Below, piece after piece: positions 7,624 through 13,837 of a stretch of 13,837 nt of DNA. This DNA comes from an uncultured Eubacterium sp. GTDB taxonomy: Bacteria; Bacillota; Clostridia; Oscillospirales; Acutalibacteraceae. The stretch is from NCBI GenBank assembly GCA_945980015.1, contig CAMFQI010000007.1:1-13837 (forward strand), in the 5' to 3' direction. A program made the translations under genes and the position numbers. The notes beneath the pieces were generated by a model that was not told the origin of the DNA, ran no database searches, and was given only the letters and a program-made list of their open reading frames with translations. Within the stretch, counting starts at the first letter, position 1, and every line of letters begins with the position of its first letter.

Positions 7624-10600
7624 ACAACAACAAAATGCTATTGATGCACGTGGCACAAATATCCTCGTAAGTGCCGCCGCAGGCTCAGGTAAAACCGCTG
7701 TTTTGGTCGAAAGAGTCGTAAATATGATTACAAAGGAACAAATTCCTGTTGACAGACTTCTTATTGTAACCTTTACAAACGCCGCCGCAGCTGAAATGAG
7801 AAGCAGAATTTCTGCAAAGCTCAGTGAAATTATCAGCGAAAACCCGAATGATACAAATGCAAAGCATCAGCTTTCGTTGTTGCCTGGCGCAAAAATCTGT
7901 ACTATTGACTCTTTTTGCATTAATCTCGTGCGTGAAAACTTTTTCAATTTGGATATTGAACGTGATTTTACAATTATGGATGATTCCGAAAGACAGATTG
8001 TAGAGCAAAATGTACTTGACACGCTTATCAGCGAAAAATATGAACAGGGCGACAGTGAGTTTTTAGAGCTTGTCGAAATGCTTTCAAGCTCAAAAAATGA
8101 CAAGGGTGTTGCATCAACAATTTCGGCTATAAGTAATTTTTTGACCTCGCAGGCATTTTCTGACGCATGGCTTGATAAGGTCTGCGAAATATACGACCCC
8201 GATATTCCGCTTGAGCAATCAATTTGCGCTCAGTATGTTTTTGAAGAAACGAAAAGAGTGTGTGCTTATGCTTTTGAGCTTATTGAGAGCAGTCTGTCTT
8301 CTCTTTCAAATGATGATGAAATATATGATAAGCTGCTCGATATTCTGAAATCCGATAAAGACGTTTTCAAAAAAATCAATAAAGCGGTTGATGAAAACAA
8401 TTGGGACGACGCTATGTATTTCGTGAATAATTCATCGTTTGTCAGAATGCCTCAAAAAGCAAGTCCCTATAAGGAAATTGTTGCCAAAAACAGAAGCATT
8501 TACAAAAATCTTTTGTCTAAATCGTTAGCGCCTCTTTTCTGTGTTGATACTGCCGACTATCTTGACGACTGCATGCTTTTGTATCCGTTTGTACGGCTTT
8601 TGACTCAAACTGTCAGGGAATTTAATATGAGGACGCTTGAAGCAAAAAAAGAGCTTAATTCCTATACCTTTTCGGATATTGAGCATTTTGCTATTAAGCT
8701 TCTTGTTCAGGTTGACGAAAACAATAATTACTCAAAAACGCCGCTTGCCTGTCAGCTTGAAAGTGCCTTTGACGAAATTCTTATAGACGAATATCAGGAC
8801 ACAAACGCCGCACAGGATACTCTTTTCAGTATGCTTTCAAACGGTAAAAACAGATTTATGGTCGGCGATATAAAGCAAAGTATTTACCGTTTTCGTCTTG
8901 CTATGCCGCAGATTTTCAGCGAAAAAAAGGAAAGCTATGCCGACTATGACGGCGACGAAAAATCCGATAGCTATAAAATTTGTCTGTCTAATAATTTCCG
9001 CTCAAGACAGGGAATTTGCGAGCTTGTGAATTTTGTGTTTTCAAAGGTGATGTCGAAAACTGTCGGTGGAATTGATTACGGTGTTGATGAACGTTTGAAT
9101 TTTAATGCGGCATTTGAGCCGTCACCAAATGCGAACGCTGTTCTTGCGCTTATTGAAACGCCGGAGGATGCCGATACCGACGAATACGAGGCTCACCAAA
9201 TTGCAAAAATGATTATTTCAAAGGTTGAGAGCAAGGAGCAGGTGACCGATAAAAACGGCACAAGGGATATTACATACGGCGACTTTGCAATATTGTTTAG
9301 GTCGGTAAAAAACAGGCTTGCCGTTTTTTCAAGGGTATTTGCCGAATACGGCATACCGACTGCCTCCAATAATAAGGTGAACCTATTTTCAAATAACGAA
9401 ATTGTTATTTTAATAAATCTGCTCCGTGCTGTTGATAATCCTACTCAGGATATTCCGCTTCTTGCAACTCTTATGAGCGTATTTTTCGGATATTCGGCAG
9501 AGGATATTGCAAAAGCAAGAGCTGATTACCGTTCAGGCAATCTGTATACCTCTATATCAAAATCAAAGGATTTTGAACGTGTTGTAACAGAGCTTGATAC
9601 ATATAGGCAATACGCCGCTTCAATGAGCGTTGAAAATCTTCTTCGTCAAATTATTTCACAAAGCTCATATCTTTCTGTTATATCGGCAATGGGTAATGCC
9701 GAGCAGAGAATTCTAAATGTTATGAAGCTTGTTGATATTGCAAAAAGATTTGACAAGGGCGAAAACGTCGGCTTGACTGCTTTTATACGATATGTCGATA
9801 ATATAATCAGTAACAATTATGACGTCGAAAGCGCAGTTGTATCAAACATTAACTCAAATGCAGTCAGTATGATGACTATACATCAATCAAAGGGACTTGA
9901 ATTTCCTGTTTGTATTCTTGCAGGTTCCTGTCATAGATATAATTTTGATGACTTAAAGGGTCTTGTTCAGCTTAACAGCTCGCTCGGTATCGGACTTAAG
10001 GGATATAACGAGGATATGCTATATAGATATAATTCGCTTCAATACTCAATTATTAGAGATAAGAACTATTATGAGCTTATGAGCGAAAATTTGAGAGTGC
10101 TTTACGTTGCAATTACAAGAGCAAGGGAACAGTTTATTACGGTATATTCAACGTCGTCTGTTCAAAAGAAGGTTGCTTCTCTTTCAAAGAATGTTGTTGA
10201 CGGTAAGATTTCGCCGAGCATAGTCAAAGGTATGATGTGTGACGGTGATATTATTTTGACAACTGCACTTATGCATAAGGATTGCAAGGTGCTTCGTGAT
10301 ATGTGCGACGATGAAATTAAGGTCGATGCTTATGCCGACTTTGATATGGAAATAGTTTTCCCCCAGTATGAAATAGATGAAAGAGAAGAAGCAAAAGTCT
10401 TTGCACAATGCTCGAATGAGCTTGTTGATGAAATAAGAAATAAGCTTTCTTTTGTATATCCCGGGCTTGAAGTTTCATCATTTGCCTCAAAGCGTACTGC
10501 TTCCTCGCTTGATAACCGAGAAAATTCTTATGATTATCTCACTTCATCCCGCCCTGCATTTTTGAACAAGGGAAATTTGACATCTGCACAAAAGGGAACT

Positions 10601-11077
10601 GCAATGCACACCTTTATGCAGTATTGCGACTATAATTCTTCACGAAATGATTTGAATTCTGAAATCAACAGACTAAAGAGCCTTTCTTATCTTGATGATG
10701 AACAGGCAGCCTGTCTCAATACCTTAGCGCTTGAAAAATTCTTTAACGGCGATTTTGCCTCAAGAATGTTCAAAAGCGACAAAATATACCGAGAAATTAA
10801 GGTTGCTTCCTTTATTCCTGTATGTGATATAGAGAAAACGGATTTTCAAAATCCTGTTCTCGTTCAGGGAATTTCGGACTGCGTTTTTGAGGAAAGCGGC
10901 GAGCTTGTTGTAGTCGATTATAAAACCGATAAGGTAGAAAATGAGAATGAGCTTCTCGAAAGATACAGACAGCAGCTTATGTTCTATAAATCAGCCGTCT
11001 CAAAAACACTTAAAAAGCCTGTAAAACAGGTGGTTTTGTATTCGTTTTACCTTAATAAAGAATGTATTTATAAATAA
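7607..11077 (+). CDS. addA: AddA, helicase-nuclease subunit A of the AddAB double-strand-break repair complex
   Basis: A 1156-residue UvrD/Rep-like superfamily 1A helicase fused to a C-terminal RecB-type nuclease; it drives unwinding along the 3'-ended strand and cuts that strand. Motifs in order: Q motif WTEQQQNAID (4-13), Walker A SAAAGSGKT (22-30, K29), motif Ia IVTFTNAAAAEMR, Walker B ILIDEYQDTNAAQ (D394-E395), motif III GDIKQSIYRFR, motif IV NNFRSRQGI, motif V MTIHQSKGLEFP (T757-G763), and motif VI NLRVLYVAITRAREQ (R838). The nuclease domain has H1001 (GTAMHTFMQ), D1091 (QGISD) and D1104-Y1105-K1106 (VVDYKTDK). All catalytic residues are present. Start ATG 7607 is chosen over 7601 because of the spacing to AAAGGAGG; MPKWTEQQQ also matches usual AddA N-termini. 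It is probably the last gene of the long operon; no convincing terminator separates it from rpmE. Confidence 0.97.
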   Translation: MPKWTEQQQNAIDARGTNILVSAAAGSGKTAVLVERVVNMITKEQIPVDRLLIVTFTNAAAAEMRSRISAKLSEIISENPNDTNAKHQLSLLPGAKICTIDSFCINLVRENFFNLDIERDFTIMDDSERQIVEQNVLDTLISEKYEQGDSEFLELVEMLSSSKNDKGVASTISAISNFLTSQAFSDAWLDKVCEIYDPDIPLEQSICAQYVFEETKRVCAYAFELIESSLSSLSNDDEIYDKLLDILKSDKDVFKKINKAVDENNWDDAMYFVNNSSFVRMPQKASPYKEIVAKNRSIYKNLLSKSLAPLFCVDTADYLDDCMLLYPFVRLLTQTVREFNMRTLEAKKELNSYTFSDIEHFAIKLLVQVDENNNYSKTPLACQLESAFDEILIDEYQDTNAAQDTLFSMLSNGKNRFMVGDIKQSIYRFRLAMPQIFSEKKESYADYDGDEKSDSYKICLSNNFRSRQGICELVNFVFSKVMSKTVGGIDYGVDERLNFNAAFEPSPNANAVLALIETPEDADTDEYEAHQIAKMIISKVESKEQVTDKNGTRDITYGDFAILFRSVKNRLAVFSRVFAEYGIPTASNNKVNLFSNNEIVILINLLRAVDNPTQDIPLLATLMSVFFGYSAEDIAKARADYRSGNLYTSISKSKDFERVVTELDTYRQYAASMSVENLLRQIISQSSYLSVISAMGNAEQRILNVMKLVDIAKRFDKGENVGLTAFIRYVDNIISNNYDVESAVVSNINSNAVSMMTIHQSKGLEFPVCILAGSCHRYNFDDLKGLVQLNSSLGIGLKGYNEDMLYRYNSLQYSIIRDKNYYELMSENLRVLYVAITRAREQFITVYSTSSVQKKVASLSKNVVDGKISPSIVKGMMCDGDIILTTALMHKDCKVLRDMCDDEIKVDAYADFDMEIVFPQYEIDEREEAKVFAQCSNELVDEIRNKLSFVYPGLEVSSFASKRTASSLDNRENSYDYLTSSRPAFLNKGNLTSAQKGTAMHTFMQYCDYNSSRNDLNSEINRLKSLSYLDDEQAACLNTLALEKFFNGDFASRMFKSDKIYREIKVASFIPVCDIEKTDFQNPVLVQGISDCVFEESGELVVVDYKTDKVENENELLERYRQQLMFYKSAVSKTLKKPVKQVVLYSFYLNKECIYK

Positions 11078-11091
11078 TTTCAAAAAAACGC

Positions 11092-11120
11092 TTGCATTTT
11101 TAGTCAAACTTTGATATAAT
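11092..11120 (+). promoter_or_regulatory. Predicted sigma-A promoter of rpmE
   Basis: A perfect -10 TATAAT (11115-11120) with an upstream TG (11112-11113), making an extended -10, lies 17 nt after a weak -35 TTGCAT (11092-11097). Transcription would start near 11127, giving a short leader of about 27 nt before the rpmE ATG. The whole region lies in the 76-nt gap after addA. Confidence 0.75.
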
Positions 11121-11153
11121 TCTTGCGTTATGATATTAAGTGAGGTGAAAGCT

Positions 11154-11357
11154 ATGAAACAGGGAATTCATCCCGATTACCAAACTTGCACAGTTAAGTG
11201 TGCTTGCGGTGCAACATTTGAAACAAAGAGCACAAAGGGCGATATGAAGGTTGATATTTGCTCGAAGTGTCACCCATTCTTCACAGGTAAGCAAAAGCTT
11301 GTAGATACAGGTGGACGTGTTGAGAGATTCAACAAGAGATTTGCTAAAAAGGGCTAA
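11154..11357 (+). CDS. rpmE: 50S ribosomal protein L31, zinc-binding (C+) type
   Basis: A 67-residue L31 of the large ribosomal subunit, involved in bridging the two subunits. The sequence is diagnostic: [10 protein letters not shown] at the start, CxC (C16, C18) and CxxC (C36, C39) forming the zinc site, then [25 protein letters not shown]. An extra C12 lies next to the zinc site. Retention of both Cys pairs marks the zinc-dependent form, not the zinc-free YtiA paralogue. The ATG at 11154 is chosen because GAGGTG (11142-11147) lies 6 nt upstream and the N-terminus aligns with known L31; an in-frame upstream TTG/ATG region around 11130 lies beyond the promoter and does not match the family. 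It is flanked by its own promoter and a strong terminator, so it can be a single-gene unit, possibly also read through from addA. Confidence 0.97.
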   Translation: MKQGIHPDYQTCTVKCACGATFETKSTKGDMKVDICSKCHPFFTGKQKLVDTGGRVERFNKRFAKKG

Positions 11358-11367
11358 TCAAAATAAC

Positions 11368-11403
11368 GGCAACAGAGTGAATAATTCTGTTGCCTTGTTT
11401 TTT
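11368..11403 (+). terminator. Rho-independent terminator after rpmE
   Basis: A 9-bp perfect stem GGCAACAGA (11368-11376) pairs with TCTGTTGCC (11386-11394) around a 9-nt loop and is followed by TTGTTTTTT (11395-11403). It begins 10 nt after the rpmE stop. Confidence 0.9.
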
Positions 11404-11422
11404 ATCGGTATTGGGTTTTAAT

Positions 11423-12043
11423 ATGGAAGAATACAGAACTGTCGAAAAATTTGGCGAAGACTTTTTTATTGAGAAAAAGTCGAAGTTTATCGGCTACGCC
11501 TGTCCTGTTAAAAGCAGACAGGAGGCTGATGATTTTATATCAAAAATAAAAGCGAAGCATTGGGACGCAACTCATAATGTGTATGCCTATACTTTGAGAG
11601 AAAACAATATTCAACGCTACAGTGACGACGGAGAGCCGAGCGGAACTGCGGGAGTGCCTGTTCTTGACGTAATACTCAAGGAGGGCTTGGTTGATGTCTG
11701 TGTTGTTGCAACGAGGTATTTCGGCGGTACGCTTTTAGGTGCAGGCGGACTTGTGCGTGCATATAGCCACACCTCAAAAATCGGACTTGAAGCCGCCGGA
11801 ATAATCACAATGGCTGAGTGCTCTATTATGAGCGTTAAGGTTGACTATTCGTTTTATGACAGACTTCTGCTTTTCCTTTCCGATAACGCCTGTAACGTAA
11901 TAGATACTCAGTTTTCCGACAGTGTAAGCGTGACCTTTTCCCTAAAAGCAGACGGCGTAGAAAATCTTAATTCAAAGCTTACAGACCTGAGCAATGGCAG
12001 ATATTTTACTAAATTTATAAAAACCGAATTTGCAAAAATTTAA
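11423..12043 (+). CDS. yigZ: YigZ/IMPACT family protein (UPF0029 + DUF1949)
   Basis: A 206-residue cytosolic protein of the YigZ (YvyE) family, related to eukaryotic IMPACT. The biochemical role in bacteria is not settled; a translation- or nucleic-acid-related role is suggested from the fold. The N-terminal UPF0029 domain (about 10-120) has the signature KKSKFIGYACPV, HWDATHNVYAYTLRE, RYSDDGEPSGTAGVPVLDVI, and VVATRYFGGTLLGAGGLVRAYS. The C-terminal part (about 130-206) is the smaller ferredoxin-like DUF1949 domain. I start at ATG 11423; an in-frame TTG at 11390 would lie inside the rpmE terminator stem. No good Shine-Dalgarno is visible before 11423 (only GGG at 11413-11415), and the gene starts about 20 nt after the terminator, so how it is transcribed is unclear. 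The TAA stop overlaps the left edge of the downstream hairpin. Confidence 0.92.
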   Translation: MEEYRTVEKFGEDFFIEKKSKFIGYACPVKSRQEADDFISKIKAKHWDATHNVYAYTLRENNIQRYSDDGEPSGTAGVPVLDVILKEGLVDVCVVATRYFGGTLLGAGGLVRAYSHTSKIGLEAAGIITMAECSIMSVKVDYSFYDRLLLFLSDNACNVIDTQFSDSVSVTFSLKADGVENLNSKLTDLSNGRYFTKFIKTEFAKI

Positions 12044-12086
12044 GCAGTAAGGCACCTTTACCTTACTGCTTATATTTTAATATTTT
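12042..12086. terminator. Bidirectional Rho-independent terminator between yigZ and the convergent PAP2 genes
   Basis: An 11-bp perfect stem AAGCAGTAAGG (12042-12052) pairs with CCTTACTGCTT (12061-12071), with an 8-nt loop. On the + strand it is followed by the T-rich run ATATTTTAATATTTT; on the - strand it is followed by AAATTTTTG. Both convergent transcripts could end here. The stem starts inside the yigZ stop codon, and the T-tract runs up to the stop of the PAP2 gene. Confidence 0.82.
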
Positions 12087-12960
12087 ACGAAACTCCGTTT
12101 AATTGCTTCCAATGGATTTTGCAATATTCCTTACCGTCTATTGCAGGATACTTTTCGTCGTCAACTCTTGCCGCATTAAGACAATCGTATTCCTCGTTAT
12201 ATGCACATGGCTGTGCGCCGCCCTCATTAATGGCCGGTATGTACGAGTATAAGAAAATACCGACAACAGCGATGATAATAGCAACAGTACCAATCTTTGG
12301 CGACACTTTTTTGAACAGCTTTGCAGCGTCTACCTTGTCTAATGCTTTAATTTTGCAAACGAGACAAGCGAGCAAATAGCCCATAACACCTGCGAAAATA
12401 CCGATAAGCATACCTGCCAAAACGTCTGTAGGATAATGCACCATAAGATAAACTCGGCTCATCATCGTACAAGCTGCAATAATCGGAAGAATAATGCTGA
12501 ATATTTTTTTGTTGTCCTTTTTGAAGCAAATTGCCAAAGCGGTAGCAATTTCAAATGCACCCGTTGTATGACCTGACGGGAATGAGTAGTCGCTTTCGCT
12601 GAGCTTTCCTGCGCCGATATACCAGGTCATATAGTCTCCGACTCCCTGCAAGGTGTTGTACGGTCTTATTCTCAATACCATCGGCTTAAATAACACATTT
12701 GTAAGAAGAGTTCCTATGATTATTGCAAAAATCAATGAAAAGCCGTATTTTCTTGTCTTTTTGAAAAAGCAAAGAACTATGCCCAAAATAACAATCGGTA
12801 TAATGAAATTTTCATCACCGAAGGCGGTAAAGAATTTTGCTACCTGCAAGAATATGTCGTTTTGAATATTTCCGAAAAGGCTGAATATCCAAAGGTCGAA
12901 GTTGTAAAACAAGCTGTCGAGCTTATCTCCGATTGTTGCACTTAAAAGAATTAAGTTCAT
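12085..12960 (-). CDS. PAP2-superfamily membrane phosphatase with a Cys-bearing C-terminal tail
   Basis: A 291-residue integral membrane protein with the full PAP2 (type 2 phosphatidic acid phosphatase) signature: KPMVLRIRP (K92, R99-P100), SFPSGH (126-131, H131 acid/base) and SRVYLMVHYPTD (168-179, nucleophile H175, D179). Likely substrates are lipid or undecaprenyl (pyro)phosphates at the outer face of the membrane. Hydrophobic segments lie near 53-67, 73-91, 131-147, 153-170, 179-202 and 223-241, with Lys-rich loops at 147-152 and 203-222 on the predicted inner side. After the last segment an acidic tail (242-291) contains C252, C260, C280 and H283, which is not part of the usual PAP2 domain. 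AGGAGG (complement of 12968-12973) lies 7 nt before the ATG. The gene overlaps the upstream paralogue by ATGA, so the pair is translated together. Exact substrate unknown. Confidence 0.9.
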   Translation of the reverse strand: MNLILLSATIGDKLDSLFYNFDLWIFSLFGNIQNDIFLQVAKFFTAFGDENFIIPIVILGIVLCFFKKTRKYGFSLIFAIIIGTLLTNVLFKPMVLRIRPYNTLQGVGDYMTWYIGAGKLSESDYSFPSGHTTGAFEIATALAICFKKDNKKIFSIILPIIAACTMMSRVYLMVHYPTDVLAGMLIGIFAGVMGYLLACLVCKIKALDKVDAAKLFKKVSPKIGTVAIIIAVVGIFLYSYIPAINEGGAQPCAYNEEYDCLNAARVDDEKYPAIDGKEYCKIHWKQLNGVS

Positions 12961-13814
12961 TTGTTTTCCTCCTGTAATAATTTGTTGTTGTATTTTTTAT
13001 CAATGATTGCCATTGAAATTATTACCAATGTAAACGTCAGCATTGCGCCGAAGGTCACGTCGCTCAAGAAGTGGGCTCCCAAAACAAGTCTTGTGAAAGC
13101 GACGGTAATCGTATAAATGAACGCAGTAGCAAAGCATAGCGTATTTTTGCTCTTTAATTTTTCAAAGCAGTAGGGAAGAAGCATAATCAAAAAGCTTACC
13201 GCCGCTCCTGCCGTATGACCCGAGGGAAAAGATTTAACCTCATTGCCCTCAGCGAAATTAAAGCCGTTTATTTTGTACCAAGGTGTAAATCTGTCGAAGC
13301 TGTCAAGCGTGAGCAGATACCTGAATCTCGGTCTTGCCCATAAGTATTTGCACGCTTCGGTCAAAATTATTTCTCCTGCCATTACGGCTATTCCGGCCCA
13401 GGCAAAAACCAGAAGCACTTGTTTTGCACAATTCGGAATTTTTATGTAGGGACTTCCAAGTATGATTATCAAACCAATTCCAAGCCCGAATAATGCGCCG
13501 AAAACTAAATTGTTTTCTTCCTTAAAGAGATATTTTGCAAGGTGAAGTCCTAAATATACGCTTCCGCCAAGAGTCGATAATAAACCGATAAGTCTTGTAA
13601 TAACGCCCTTGCAAAGAGTGAATATAACTGCTCCCGCAAGCGGTAAAACAAGTCTTGCAGGAATTTCACCCGTCGCATAAAACCATAATGAAAATGCGTC
13701 CTTTGGATTGTTAAGCGCAATATCAATCTTTAAGTCAAAAAAGGTTGCACAGATTAATGACGCAAAGCAACAGATATAGAAAAAGACTATATGTTTTTTA
13801 TATTTTTTAAGCAT
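12957..13814 (-). CDS. PAP2-superfamily membrane phosphatase (first gene of the pair)
   Basis: A 285-residue polytopic membrane protein with PAP2 motifs in its C-terminal half: motif 1 CKYLWARPRF (K156, R161-P162-R163; the second Pro of the usual RPRP is Phe164), motif 2 SFPSGHTAGA (195-204, H200), and motif 3 TRLVLGAHFLSDV (R242, nucleophile H248, D252; Thr replaces the usual Ser before Arg). The N-terminal part adds hydrophobic segments near 8-24, 55-70, 75-90 and 104-121, so it is longer at the front than a minimal six-helix PAP2. AGAGGTGG (complement of 13819-13826) precedes the ATG by about 4 nt. Upstream, TATTAT on the - strand at the window edge could be a -10 box, but its -35 lies outside. 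The stop overlaps the start of the next PAP2 gene by 4 nt. A lipid- or prenyl-phosphate substrate is inferred from the family. Confidence 0.9.
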   Translation of the reverse strand: MLKKYKKHIVFFYICCFASLICATFFDLKIDIALNNPKDAFSLWFYATGEIPARLVLPLAGAVIFTLCKGVITRLIGLLSTLGGSVYLGLHLAKYLFKEENNLVFGALFGLGIGLIIILGSPYIKIPNCAKQVLLVFAWAGIAVMAGEIILTEACKYLWARPRFRYLLTLDSFDRFTPWYKINGFNFAEGNEVKSFPSGHTAGAAVSFLIMLLPYCFEKLKSKNTLCFATAFIYTITVAFTRLVLGAHFLSDVTFGAMLTFTLVIISMAIIDKKYNNKLLQEENK

Positions 13815-13837
13815 CTTACCACCTCTTTACATAATAT

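Noticed and set aside
4276..11077. A defence or anti-phage helicase-nuclease system
   Set aside because: The two large proteins carry the complete and ordinary AddB and AddA motif sets, including the AddB Fe-S cysteines, so they are the housekeeping recombination complex.
11078..11110. Possible terminator after addA (A-run, GCTTGC, T-run)
   Set aside because: The flanking A and T runs could pair, but there is no GC-rich stem of useful length, so I do not call it.
11121..11153. Structured autoregulatory leader for L31
   Set aside because: The predicted leader from the extended -10 promoter is only about 27 nt and shows no convincing hairpin other than room for the ribosome binding site.
11390..11422. 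TTG at 11390 as the yigZ start
   Set aside because: It lies in the 3' stem of the rpmE terminator, and the added residues do not match the family N-terminus.
12119..12865. Plus-strand reading frames across the PAP2 gene
   Set aside because: They run opposite a gene with all three PAP2 motifs and a perfect Shine-Dalgarno; no independent coding evidence.
1..13837. Mobile elements, CRISPR arrays, tRNA or rRNA genes, direct repeats
   Set aside because: Reading both strands showed no transposase, integrase, spaced repeats, cloverleaf or rRNA-like segment; base composition is even throughout.

Overview
The window looks like chromosomal, housekeeping-type DNA from a low-to-moderate GC Gram-positive bacterium, most likely a gut-type Clostridia (Oscillospirales/Ruminococcaceae-like). 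The clues are an AddAB recombination nuclease instead of RecBCD, a Firmicutes-style PLP enzyme of the YnbB/'methionine gamma-lyase family' group, strong AGGAGG-type ribosome binding sites, TGA used as a normal stop, and very tight gene packing. The genus is an inference from family content only; no rRNA or taxonomic marker beyond L31 is present.

Layout. Positions 1-11077 hold seven genes on the + strand in what looks like one long operon: two successive M42 metallo-aminopeptidases (the first missing its N-terminus at the window edge), a divergent GNAT acetyltransferase, a YnbB-type PLP enzyme, a DUF2461 protein, then addB and addA. Every junction is an overlap (4 to 17 nt) except DUF2461-addB, where 2 nt separate the genes. 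Translational coupling is therefore likely along the whole run. A 76-nt gap follows, with the promoter and ribosome binding site of rpmE (zinc-ribbon type ribosomal protein L31). A clear Rho-independent hairpin follows rpmE. A YigZ/IMPACT-family gene starts only about 20 nt after it. That gene ends in an 11-bp perfect hairpin that probably works as a bidirectional terminator against two convergent genes.

The right end (12085-13814, - strand) is a two-gene unit of PAP2-superfamily membrane phosphatases joined by an ATGA overlap. Both keep the catalytic His/Arg/Asp set. The downstream one carries an unusual Cys-containing tail, predicted to lie outside the cell.

How the genes fit together. AddA and AddB form the double-strand-break end-processing helicase-nuclease. 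Both nuclease domains, the AddA helicase motifs and the AddB Fe-S cysteines are intact. The peptidases, GNAT and PLP enzyme are probably general metabolism genes sharing a transcript with addBA, without an obvious mechanistic link. The PAP2 pair probably acts on prenyl or lipid (pyro)phosphates at the outer face of the membrane. I found no mobile element, CRISPR array, tRNA, rRNA, riboswitch or defence island, and nothing that convincingly amounts to a new system. The findings below are modest oddities. No gene-free stretch exceeds 80 nt.
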